This document shows, one piece after another, positions 23,452 to 32,228 of a stretch of DNA of 37,069 nt. Each line of letters begins with the position of its first letter. Within the stretch, counting starts at the first letter, position 1. This DNA is from CAUPWF01 sp964367905. GTDB lineage: Bacteria; Bacillota; Clostridia; Lachnospirales; Lachnospiraceae. The notes under the pieces are model-generated. The model made no database searches, was not told the origin of the DNA, and saw only the letters and a list, made by a program, of their open reading frames with translations. The position numbers were made by a program, and so were the translations under genes. Location: positions 1-37,069 of the forward strand of contig CAYIZP010000033.1 of the NCBI GenBank assembly GCA_964367905.1, read 5' to 3'.

Positions 23452-26400
23452 ATGTCATTACAATTTATCTTGGGAAATTCAGGATGTGGGAAGACGCATC
23501 GATTATATCAAACAGGGATTGAACAATCCATTCAGAATCCGAATCAGGATTTTCTAGTCATTGTCCCAGAGCAATTCACCATGCAGACACAGAAAGATTT
23601 TGTGAAACTACACCCGAGACGGGGGGTATTAAACATCGACGTGCTTAGTTTTGGACGTCTTGCTCATCGTGTGTTTCAGGAGTTAGGGGTAGAACATGGT
23701 CAGATCCTGGATGATGAGGGGAAGAATCTCATCTTAAGAAAGTTGGCGGATGAATTCGAAGATCAATTGAAGGTATTCGGGAAGAACATCAAGAAAATAG
23801 GCTATATCAGCGAGATTAAATCTATTATCTCGGAATTCACACAATATGATGTCACCTTAGAAGAGTTAGAAGCATTCAAGGAGCAGATATCGAAGCAATC
23901 CATGTTGTCTTATAAATTGGAGGATATTTATCTACTCTACAAGGGATTTCGGGAATATCTTCAGGGGCGTTTTATCACGGATGAGGAGTTGCCTGATTTG
24001 TTATGCCGCGTGGCAGAGCAGTCACAGGTGCTACGAAATAGCGTGATTATGTTGGATGGATTTACAGGATTCACTCCTGTGCAGATGCGACTTTTGGGTA
24101 AGTTACTTACAGTTGCACAGAAGGTCTATATCACGGTGACCATTGATGATAAGGAGAGCATTAAGGGGCAGCCACATCCATATCAGATGTTCGCCCTAAG
24201 TAAGAAGATGATTTATGATTGTCAGAAGGTTGCTGTGGAGAATTCCATAGCGATCGATGAGCCGATTTGGTTGAGTAGCAGTCCGATTTATCGATTGAGA
24301 GACAATGTTCCGATGGCATTCTTAGAAGAGCATATCTTCCGATATCACAAGGATAGTTATCAGGAAGAACAAGAGAACATCCAGATGTATCACGGAAGAA
24401 ATCCCAAGGAAGAATCTCTGTTTGTTGCAGGAGAGATTCGAAGACTGGTTCGGACTTGTGGGTGTCGATATCGGGAAATTGCAGTGGTTGCAGGGAATTT
24501 GGATGCTTATGGGAACTACATGGAAGATGCTTGTAGAGCCTATGGGATTCCGATGTTTGCAGATCATAAGCGCAATATCCTATTGAATTCCTTTGTAGAA
24601 TATCTGAGAAGTTTGTTGGATATGGTGGAGGAGAAGTTCTCCTATGAGTCGGTATTTCGTTATCTCAAATCAGGATTTGTAGAGATTGACCTAGAGGTAA
24701 GGGATGAATTAGAGAACTATATCTTAGCAACGGGAATCCGTGGGTTCAATCGTTGGAGCGAGGAGTGGACAAAGACGACCGATGCAGTTCGGGAAGAGCG
24801 ATTGGAAGTAGTGAACTCTTATCGGGAGGGATTCATGGAAAGGGTCACACCCGTGGTGAAGGGGTTGTCGAAGAGGAAGAAATCGGTAGAGCATATTGCA
24901 ACAGTGCTATATACACACTTAGATGAGTCTAGGTTAGAGGCTAGAATTCGAGAGTATACGGAAGAATTACGAGAAGAGCAGAGGTTTGACTTGGAGAAGG
25001 AATATAGTCAAATCTATCAGATTGTCATAGAGTTACTGGATAAATTCGTTGCTTTGTTAGGGGAGGAAGTTGTTTCCTTGCAAGAATTCTCCCAGCTCTT
25101 CGATGCTGGTCTTCAAGAGGCGCGAATCGGAATTATCCCTCCAACCATGGATACTCTGATGGTTGGAGATTTGAAGCGTACACGCTTATCGGAGGTGAAG
25201 TATCTCTTCTTCGTGGGAGTGAACGATACCTTCCTTCCAGGGAATTTATTTGGTGGTGGAATTCTATCAGAGAGAGACCGGGAAGTCTGTGCAAGTTCTG
25301 ACCTTCGACTGAAACCAGAGGCCAAGGAGCAGATGTACACACAGAAATTCTATCTCTATCAAATGCTGACGAAGCCAAGTGAACGCTTGTATCTCACCTA
25401 TTCGAAGACCTCGGCAGCAGGAAAAAGCATTCGACCTGCCTATGTGATAAACGAGGTGCGAAAGTTGTTTCCAAATCTACGATCTATAGAAATCGAAGAC
25501 AGTATGCTTCGAGAAGAGGTGACACCATATATCGCATTTGACTTGCTGATTAAGAAGTTGAGAGATGAAGTGAGTGAGAAGGAAGAGACGGACATTGAAA
25601 CTCTACGTCGTTTCCAAGAAGACCCACAGTGGAATGCCATCCTAGAATCTGTATGGAAGGCGATGGAATATCGAGGTTCCTACGCCTATCTGACAGAGGA
25701 GGTTGCCCAAGAGTTATATGGAAAGATTCTGAAGAACAGCGTGAGTCGGTTGGAGAAATTTGCGTCTTGTCCTTATGCTCATTTCCTCAGTTATGGATTG
25801 AAGTTGAGAGAACGTCAACTTCATGAATTCCAACCGATGGACATCGGAAATGTCATCCACAATGCAGTGGAACTCTATGGTAGAAAAGTGGAAGAACTTG
25901 GAGTTTTGTGGACGGATGTGGAGAAGAGTGAACAGAAGAAACTATCGGATGAAATTGTAGAAGCTTGTGCCAATGTCTATCAGTCAGGCATCTTTGAGAA
26001 TAGCGATCGAGATGCCTATATGATGCAACGTCTGAAGCGTCTTAGCTTACGCACCATAGAAACATTGACTGAACAATTGAGATGTGGTTCATTTACCCCG
26101 AGCGGCTATGAGGTGGAATTCGGTGAGGATAATATGGCCAAGGTGTTACTAGAGGGCGATCATGAGATGCTCCTACGTGGGAAGATTGACCGTGTAGATA
26201 CCTACGAGGGTGATCAAGATCAGGTGTATATTAAGGTAGTGGACTATAAGACAGGGAAGAAAGAATTCGACCCGACCGCACTCTATCATGGACTGCAATT
26301 GCAGTTGGTGATTTATCTCGATGCCGCCATGCAGATAGAAGGGAAGAGGCTGGAGCAAGAGGGAAGAGAAAAAGAAATTGTTCCTGCAGGTGTCTTCTAT

Positions 26401-26934
26401 TATCGAGTAGACGACCCGATTCTGAAGGTAGAAGGCAATCCAGAGAAGAAAGACCAACAAGAGATAGATAAGGAATTGTTATACCAATTAACGCTGGATG
26501 GGCTCGTGAACGAACGCGCAGATGTGGTACAAGCCTTAGATGGAGTGTTTGAAACAAAATCCTACGCCATTCCAGTAACCAAAAAGGTCAACGGAGAACT
26601 GCGAGCAGAGTCCAAGGCGGTAAAACAAGAAGTGCTAGAACAATTCATCAAATACACTAAGAACAAGGTGGTAGACCTAGGTAACGAAATCGTCAAAGGC
26701 AACATCGAAATCAGCCCATATCAAATCAACGGGGAAGAAGGCAATGGCTGTAGCTACTGCGAGTATGGAAGAATCTGTGGGTTCGATACCGGACTTGAGG
26801 GATATGAATATCGAAGGCTGGAGAAGATGAAGAAGCAAGAGGCAGTAGAGAGGATACAAGGAAGAAGCGAGGACGAAGATGGGATTTCAATGGACGAAGG
26901 AACAACAACAGGTTATATCGGAGAGAAATTGTAA
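23452..26934 (+). CDS. addB: AddB subunit of the AddAB helicase-nuclease
   Basis: This protein of about 1160 residues works with AddA to process double-strand breaks and find Chi sites. The N-terminal Walker A is GNSGCGKTHRL. The C-terminal nuclease has GKIDRVDTYEG and VKVVDYKTGKKEF (PD-(D/E)XK). Four Cys bind an iron-sulfur cluster: one in EKFASCPYAHFL, and three in GCSYCEYGRICGF near the C-terminus. ATG 23452 is preferred, because MSLQFILGNSG matches the family start; in-frame GTG 23431 and ATG 23440 have no spaced ribosome site. The last 56 bp overlap addA in another frame. The two genes are in the usual addB-addA order. Confidence 0.95.
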   Translation: MSLQFILGNSGCGKTHRLYQTGIEQSIQNPNQDFLVIVPEQFTMQTQKDFVKLHPRRGVLNIDVLSFGRLAHRVFQELGVEHGQILDDEGKNLILRKLADEFEDQLKVFGKNIKKIGYISEIKSIISEFTQYDVTLEELEAFKEQISKQSMLSYKLEDIYLLYKGFREYLQGRFITDEELPDLLCRVAEQSQVLRNSVIMLDGFTGFTPVQMRLLGKLLTVAQKVYITVTIDDKESIKGQPHPYQMFALSKKMIYDCQKVAVENSIAIDEPIWLSSSPIYRLRDNVPMAFLEEHIFRYHKDSYQEEQENIQMYHGRNPKEESLFVAGEIRRLVRTCGCRYREIAVVAGNLDAYGNYMEDACRAYGIPMFADHKRNILLNSFVEYLRSLLDMVEEKFSYESVFRYLKSGFVEIDLEVRDELENYILATGIRGFNRWSEEWTKTTDAVREERLEVVNSYREGFMERVTPVVKGLSKRKKSVEHIATVLYTHLDESRLEARIREYTEELREEQRFDLEKEYSQIYQIVIELLDKFVALLGEEVVSLQEFSQLFDAGLQEARIGIIPPTMDTLMVGDLKRTRLSEVKYLFFVGVNDTFLPGNLFGGGILSERDREVCASSDLRLKPEAKEQMYTQKFYLYQMLTKPSERLYLTYSKTSAAGKSIRPAYVINEVRKLFPNLRSIEIEDSMLREEVTPYIAFDLLIKKLRDEVSEKEETDIETLRRFQEDPQWNAILESVWKAMEYRGSYAYLTEEVAQELYGKILKNSVSRLEKFASCPYAHFLSYGLKLRERQLHEFQPMDIGNVIHNAVELYGRKVEELGVLWTDVEKSEQKKLSDEIVEACANVYQSGIFENSDRDAYMMQRLKRLSLRTIETLTEQLRCGSFTPSGYEVEFGEDNMAKVLLEGDHEMLLRGKIDRVDTYEGDQDQVYIKVVDYKTGKKEFDPTALYHGLQLQLVIYLDAAMQIEGKRLEQEGREKEIVPAGVFYYRVDDPILKVEGNPEKKDQQEIDKELLYQLTLDGLVNERADVVQALDGVFETKSYAIPVTKKVNGELRAESKAVKQEVLEQFIKYTKNKVVDLGNEIVKGNIEISPYQINGEEGNGCSYCEYGRICGFDTGLEGYEYRRLEKMKKQEAVERIQGRSEDEDGISMDEGTTTGYIGEKL

Positions 26935-29900
26935 TATATTGGTGTCGGCAGCAGCGGGATCGGGGAAGACTGCTGTGCTTGTGGAGCGTATTATTACTAG
27001 GTTGACGAAGGATGAGAATCCCATCAATGTGGACGAGCTGTTGATTGTGACATTTACGGAGGCGGCAGCGGCTGAGATGAAGGAGAGGATTCTGCAAGCC
27101 ATTGAGAAGGCATTGGAGGAGGATTCGGACAATGAACATCTGCAGAGGCAGGCGACTTTAATTCATAATGCGAGTATTACCACGATTCATAGTTTCTGTT
27201 TATCGGTGATTCGGGATTATTTTCATGTCATCGACTTGGATCCTGTGTTTCGCATTGGGGATGATGGGGAGTTGAAGCTTTTGCAGCAGGATGTGTTGGC
27301 ACAGGTGTTAGAAGAAGAGTATCAGGAGAAGCGAGATTCGTTCTTGTATTTCGTGGAATCCATGGCTTCTGGACGCAATGATAAGAACATTGAAGAGTTG
27401 ATCTTAGAATTATATAAGTATTCCCGTAGCTATCCTCTGCCTGATTTGTGGCTTGAGGATTGCATCCAGCGATATGCAATCGATTCTGTGGACGAATTGG
27501 AGCATTCGGTAATGGGGCAATTCATTCTAGAAGATACGGAGAATGAGATTTTCCAGATGCAGGAGAAGTTGGAGCGAGCAATCGGGATATGCCAAGGGGA
27601 ATATGGGCATAAGCCATATATTGATACATTTTTACAGGATAAGGTATTATTGGACTATGTGGCAGAGGCAGAAGGATTAGAAGCTTTGTATCAGGCCATG
27701 ATTACTGCTAAGTTTGAGGGACTTTCAAGAAAGCGCGATAAGGAAGCGGATCCAGAGAAGAAGGAAGAAGCGAAGAAACTGCGAGATTCGGTAAAGGCGG
27801 ATTTCGAGAAGCTGCGGAAGAAGTTCTTCCTAATTCCGCCAATGGAACAGGTGGAAGTTCTTCAAGGGTGTCGGGGGAATATCGAGGAACTTGTTCGATT
27901 GTTGCAGAAGTTTTCGAAGGCCTATACGAAGGAAAAGCAATCGAAGAACCTGTTGGATTTTAACGATATGGAGCATTATGCCTTGCAGATTTTGACTGTG
28001 GAGCAGGATGGAATCTTAGTGCCCTCTGAGGTGGCGAGGGAATACCAGGATAAGTTTCAAGAGGTTATGATTGACGAGTATCAAGATAGTAACTTGATTC
28101 AAGAGAATATATTGACGAGTGTGTCGAAGGTGTCTCAAGGAAGTTATAATATCTTCATGGTTGGAGATGTGAAGCAGAGTATCTACAAGTTCCGTCTTTC
28201 TAGACCGGAGTTATTCATGGAGAAGTTTGCAGAGTATGAGGATGCGGGACGGGAGAAGATTCGTATTGACTTGGGTCAGAACTTCCGAAGTCGAAGAGAG
28301 GTGCTAGATAGTACCAATTTTGTATTCGATAAGATTATGAAGAGGTCGCTAGGTGGCGTGGAATATGACGAGAAGGCACGGCTGAATCTAGGTGCAAACT
28401 ATGTGGAAATGCCAGATAATGAGGCAGAGATTCTTATTCTGAATAAAGAGATGGAAGCCTCTGATACGGATATCAAGGGCAGAGATAACCAGAGGAGGCT
28501 TGAGGCGATTAGTGTTGCCAGAAGAATCAAGGAATTGGTGGGACATCATCAAGTCTTTGATAAGCGATTGGATGATTATCGTCCTGCTTCCTATGGGGAT
28601 GTTGTGCTCTTGTCACGAAGTGTGAAGGGCTGGAGTGATATATTCGCAGAAGTATTGATGCAAGAGGGTGTGCCTACCAGTGTGGAGAGTGGTGAAGGAT
28701 ATTTCTCGACTTGGGAGATTGCATTGTTGCTAGATTATCTGAGTGTCTTGGATAATTTTAAGCAGGACATTCCGTTAGCAGCAGTCTTGCGTTCGTGTTT
28801 TGGGGAAATTAGTGATAATGAGATGGCAATGATTCGGGGAACATATCCTAAGCTTCCATTTCATCAAGCGGTTCTGAAGTATTCTAGATGTGAGGAGAAT
28901 CCTTTGCAGGAGAAATTAAGGAAATGCTTGGAACGAATGAATGGACATCGAGAAAAAGCATCTCACCTACCGATGCAGGAATTGTTGCGTCTCATCATAG
29001 AGGGGACGGGATATCGTTATTACATTACAGCTATGCCAGGAGGCGAACAGAGAAGTGCAAACCTTGAGATGTTGTTGGTGAAGGCGGCGGCTTTCGAATC
29101 CACTAGTTATCGGGGATTGTTTAACTTTATTCGATACATTCAATTGTTGAAGAAGTACGAAGTGGATTTTGGTGAGGCGAGTCTATTAGACGAGAGGGAT
29201 GATGCAGTTCGAATTATGAGCATTCATAAGAGTAAGGGATTGGAGTTTCCTATCGTATTCTTGATTGGTATGGGGAAGGAATTTAATCTACAAGATGCTA
29301 AGAAACGAGTAGTGGTGCATCCTGAATTAGGGCTTGGAATGGAGTATATTCTCCCAGATAAGAGGGTGAGGACGACTTCTCTTATGAAGAATGTGATACA
29401 GAAGCAGATTGCTTTGGATGCGTTAGGCGAGGAGCTTCGTGTCCTCTATGTTGCCATGACTCGAGCGAAGGAGAAGCTGATTCTCAGCGGTTGGGTGAAG
29501 GATTTAACCAAGAGTCTAGGGACTTATCGCGGTACCTGTTTTGAATCGGATGGAACCATTGGACAAGAAATGCTAACAAAGGCAAAAACTTATTATGACT
29601 GGGTGCTGCCATGCGTCTACATGGAAGGGCAGTATTCCAAGGAGAAGAGTCCATTTATGGTTCGTGTGATAAAGGAAGAGGAATTGATTCAGAAGGAAGT
29701 GGTAGAAACACTTCAGAAAAAATGGAATCAAAAGGAATGGGCGATGCTCTTAGAGTCCACAAAGGTGGATGAAGATGTGAGGAATTGGATCGAGGAACAA
29801 TTTGCCTATCAATATCAGTACTTGGCAGAGTCGAACTTCCAATTAAAGCTGACTGTGACAGAGATTAAGAAGCGTACACAGCTAGAAGAGGAAGGCGGAG

Positions 29901-30460
29901 AGCATCTGCATTCGAAGAAGTGGGAGACTCCGACTATACCAGAATTTATCAAGCAAAAGCAGCCACGGACAGACGGCGCATTCCGCGGAACGTCTTATCA
30001 TCGATTCTTGGAAATGCTAGATTTTTCGAAAGAATACATAGAGGAAGATATCCAAGAAACCATCCGACAGCTTGTGGAAGATGGAAGAATGCCACAGGAG
30101 ATGGCAGATTTCATTGATCAGAAGAAGATATTGGAATTCTTGCAGGAGCCGATTGCAGTTCGCATGAGGGAAGCGGCCAAGAATCAAAAACTCTACAAAG
30201 AGCAGCCATTTGTAATCGGTGTTCCGGCGGATACAATCTATGGTGTAGAAACAGAAGAAATCGTATTGGTACAAGGAATTATCGATGCATATTTCGAGGA
30301 AGATGGGAAGATTATACTAGTGGATTATAAGACAGACAAGGGGAAGACCAAGAAGGAATTGGAAGAAGCCTACCATCAGCAATTAGAGTATTACGAAAAA
30401 GCTCTAGTTGCATTGACGGGGAAACCAGTTGTAGAGAAGAATATTATTTCGATTGGATAA
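26879..30460 (+). CDS. addA: AddA subunit of the AddAB helicase-nuclease
   Basis: This 1193-residue UvrD-type helicase carries a C-terminal nuclease domain. Walker A is VSAAAGSGKTAVL near residue 23, and the helicase motifs EVMIDEYQDSN, FMVGDVKQSIYKFR, RIMSIHKSKGLEFPIVF and LRVLYVAMTRAKEK are intact. The nuclease motif is GIIDAYFEEDGKIILVDYKT. The start lies inside the addB end, with GAGG about 7 nt upstream. No ATG or GTG start that would remove the overlap keeps the conserved MGFQWTKEQQQVI N-terminus. Translation is probably coupled to addB. Confidence 0.96.
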   Translation: MGFQWTKEQQQVISERNCNILVSAAAGSGKTAVLVERIITRLTKDENPINVDELLIVTFTEAAAAEMKERILQAIEKALEEDSDNEHLQRQATLIHNASITTIHSFCLSVIRDYFHVIDLDPVFRIGDDGELKLLQQDVLAQVLEEEYQEKRDSFLYFVESMASGRNDKNIEELILELYKYSRSYPLPDLWLEDCIQRYAIDSVDELEHSVMGQFILEDTENEIFQMQEKLERAIGICQGEYGHKPYIDTFLQDKVLLDYVAEAEGLEALYQAMITAKFEGLSRKRDKEADPEKKEEAKKLRDSVKADFEKLRKKFFLIPPMEQVEVLQGCRGNIEELVRLLQKFSKAYTKEKQSKNLLDFNDMEHYALQILTVEQDGILVPSEVAREYQDKFQEVMIDEYQDSNLIQENILTSVSKVSQGSYNIFMVGDVKQSIYKFRLSRPELFMEKFAEYEDAGREKIRIDLGQNFRSRREVLDSTNFVFDKIMKRSLGGVEYDEKARLNLGANYVEMPDNEAEILILNKEMEASDTDIKGRDNQRRLEAISVARRIKELVGHHQVFDKRLDDYRPASYGDVVLLSRSVKGWSDIFAEVLMQEGVPTSVESGEGYFSTWEIALLLDYLSVLDNFKQDIPLAAVLRSCFGEISDNEMAMIRGTYPKLPFHQAVLKYSRCEENPLQEKLRKCLERMNGHREKASHLPMQELLRLIIEGTGYRYYITAMPGGEQRSANLEMLLVKAAAFESTSYRGLFNFIRYIQLLKKYEVDFGEASLLDERDDAVRIMSIHKSKGLEFPIVFLIGMGKEFNLQDAKKRVVVHPELGLGMEYILPDKRVRTTSLMKNVIQKQIALDALGEELRVLYVAMTRAKEKLILSGWVKDLTKSLGTYRGTCFESDGTIGQEMLTKAKTYYDWVLPCVYMEGQYSKEKSPFMVRVIKEEELIQKEVVETLQKKWNQKEWAMLLESTKVDEDVRNWIEEQFAYQYQYLAESNFQLKLTVTEIKKRTQLEEEGGEHLHSKKWETPTIPEFIKQKQPRTDGAFRGTSYHRFLEMLDFSKEYIEEDIQETIRQLVEDGRMPQEMADFIDQKKILEFLQEPIAVRMREAAKNQKLYKEQPFVIGVPADTIYGVETEEIVLVQGIIDAYFEEDGKIILVDYKTDKGKTKKELEEAYHQQLEYYEKALVALTGKPVVEKNIISIG

Positions 30461-30513
30461 AAAGATGGAATCAATTCCGCAAATATATCATGACGAGGTA
30501 AGTGAAGATTTCA

Positions 30514-30554
30514 AATAGCTTAGATATGATTTACTAAATCGTATCTAAGCTATT
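30514..30554. terminator. Hairpin between convergent addA and uxaC
   Basis: AATAGCTTAGATA (30514-30526) is perfectly complementary to 30542-30554, with a 15-nt loop. It is placed between convergent genes, but neither side has a strong U-tract. Confidence 0.5.
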
Positions 30555-30586
30555 GACGCTTTGGTATATCTCGGATTAAATTGATA

Positions 30587-31993
30587 TTATACAGAGAAAT
30601 TAAAGTAACGAAGGGCATTGTTGTAGGAGATGCCCTTTATTATTTTTTCCAAAACAGCATAATCTGCTGGATATTCACCGTTTTCCACCCAAGATCCGAT
30701 TAGATCGCATAGGATACGACGGAAGTAATCATGCCTTGTATAAGATAAAAAGCTTCTAGAGTCGGTGAGCATTCCGATAAAGTTTCCAAGTAGGCCTAAG
30801 TTGGCTAGTGATGTCATCTGATCAATCATTCCGGCTTTGTGGTCATTGAACCACCATGCACTTCCCTGTTGAATCTTACCAATGGCAGTGGAGTCTTGGA
30901 AGCATCCGATGATGGTTCCAATGGAGGCATTGTCGTATGGATTCAAAGAATATAGAATTGTTTTTGGTAGTTGGTCGCTTGCATTTAAGTTGTTTAAGAA
31001 ATCTGTCATTTGAGCAGATGGGGCAAAATTATTGATGCAGTCATATCCTGTGTCGGGGCCCAATTGCTGATAACGGAAGGTGTTATTATCACGTTTGCAA
31101 CCATAGTGTAGTTGCATCACCCAGTTGCGTTTGTGATATTCCTTACCAACGGCGGTCATAAACGCAGTCTTGAATTTTAATTCTTCTTCACGTTGGATGG
31201 TGTCACCGTTCATACGTTTTCTAAAAATCTCTTCAATTTCTTCCTCGTTTGCAGGTACATACATCACATATTCAAGGGCATGGTCTGATACACTACAGCC
31301 TACAGATGTGAAGAAGTTCATGCGGTTACGTAATGCATCTAATAGGGTTGCATAAGAAGTGATTTCCATTTGACTGACTTCACTAAGTGTCTTGATGTAG
31401 TCTGGATATTCTGGTTTTTCGATATTCATAGCTTTGTCAGGTCTCCAAGCAGGGAGGACTTGTACGTCAAAACTATCATCTGCAGCAATCTTGGTGTGCC
31501 ATTCTAGAGAATCGATGGGATCGTCTGTAGTGCAGATGAGGGTTACATTGGAACGCTTAATCAAGCTACGAACCGTTGAGTCATCTTCTTGCAACTTCAT
31601 ATTGCATAAGTTCCATACCTCGTCAGCAGTCTCAGCATTTAAGTATCCTTCATATCCAAAATATTCTTTTAGTTCCAGATGACTCCAGTGGTAGAGTGGG
31701 TTTCCGATTGCTAACTGAAGAGTTTCCGCCCATTTGATGAATTTTTCATAGTCACTTGCATCGCCAGTGATGTATTTCTCGTCTACACCATTGGAGCGCA
31801 TTTGACGCCATTTGTAGTGGTCGCCACCGAGCCAGACTTGTGTGATGTTCTCGAACTTGCGATCTTCGAAGATTTCACGTGGGTTGATATGGCAGTGGTA
31901 GTCTAGAACTGGCATAGTAGCAGCGTATTCGTGATACAGTTTTTGTGCAGTTGGTGTTGATAGTAAAAATTGATTGTCTAAGAAATTTCTCAT
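30587..31993 (-). CDS. uxaC: Uronate (glucuronate/galacturonate) isomerase
   Basis: This 468-residue amidohydrolase-fold enzyme isomerises D-glucuronate to fructuronate and D-galacturonate to tagaturonate. Metal-binding His are in MPVLDYHCHINPREI near residue 30. KFENITQVWLGGDHYKWRQM, MLTDSRSFLSYTRHDYFRR and WWFNDHKAGM are all typical of UxaC. GGAGG lies 8 nt before the ATG at 31993. It diverges from uxaA, sharing a 235-bp control region. With uxaA and uxaB next door, galacturonate is the likely main substrate. Confidence 0.96.
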   Translation of the reverse strand: MRNFLDNQFLLSTPTAQKLYHEYAATMPVLDYHCHINPREIFEDRKFENITQVWLGGDHYKWRQMRSNGVDEKYITGDASDYEKFIKWAETLQLAIGNPLYHWSHLELKEYFGYEGYLNAETADEVWNLCNMKLQEDDSTVRSLIKRSNVTLICTTDDPIDSLEWHTKIAADDSFDVQVLPAWRPDKAMNIEKPEYPDYIKTLSEVSQMEITSYATLLDALRNRMNFFTSVGCSVSDHALEYVMYVPANEEEIEEIFRKRMNGDTIQREEELKFKTAFMTAVGKEYHKRNWVMQLHYGCKRDNNTFRYQQLGPDTGYDCINNFAPSAQMTDFLNNLNASDQLPKTILYSLNPYDNASIGTIIGCFQDSTAIGKIQQGSAWWFNDHKAGMIDQMTSLANLGLLGNFIGMLTDSRSFLSYTRHDYFRRILCDLIGSWVENGEYPADYAVLEKIIKGISYNNALRYFNFSV

Positions 31994-32020
31994 CTGATAT
32001 AACCTCCATAAATTTAGTTT

Positions 32021-32034
32021 TGTAAGTGCTTACA
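32021..32034. promoter_or_regulatory. LacI/CcpA-type operator, uxaC side
   Basis: TGTAAGTGCTTACA has 6-bp inverted arms and differs from the cre consensus TGWAANCGNTWNCA at one central base. It lies in the uxaC leader side. An identical 14-mer is at 32123. Confidence 0.7.
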
Positions 32035-32056
32035 TTTTTTATTATCATTGCATAAA

Positions 32057-32106
32057 ATACAGAGAAAATCAAGTGAAATTTAAATTTATCTTGATTTTCT
32101 CTGTAT
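32057..32106. promoter_or_regulatory. 50-bp palindrome with back-to-back divergent promoters
   Basis: Arms of 17 bp (32057-32073, 32090-32106) are perfectly complementary, and the centre carries AAATTTAAATTT; only two symmetric base pairs fail. Each arm supplies a TTGATT -35 box: plus strand 32091-32096 for uxaA, minus strand 32067-32072 for uxaC. The -10 boxes (about 32114-32119 and 32044-32049) are weak matches. Confidence 0.6.
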
Positions 32107-32122
32107 GATGTTGTAAGTTAAA

Positions 32123-32136
32123 TGTAAGTGCTTACA
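32123..32136. promoter_or_regulatory. LacI/CcpA-type operator, uxaA side
   Basis: TGTAAGTGCTTACA, identical to the copy at 32021; the centres are 102 bp apart. Its position at or just downstream of the uxaA -10 region suggests repression by blocking transcription or by looping. Confidence 0.7.
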
Positions 32137-32228
32137 TTTTCAGTAAAAGATGTATTTTACTGCAAATACTTTGCAGGGAGTTTGCTATAGTGCGATAAGA
32201 TTGAAAAAAGAAGATGAGGAGGTAGTAG

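Noticed and set aside
26879..26934. Possible frameshift or assembly error at the addB/addA junction
   Set aside because: Both ends look intact: AddB has its full Cys cluster before the overlap and AddA keeps a conserved N-terminus with a ribosome site, so a true overlap is simpler.
30578..30583. TATTAT/TATAAT-like box near the uxaC stop codon
   Set aside because: It lies at the 3' end of a minus-strand gene with no gene downstream on either strand that needs a promoter there.
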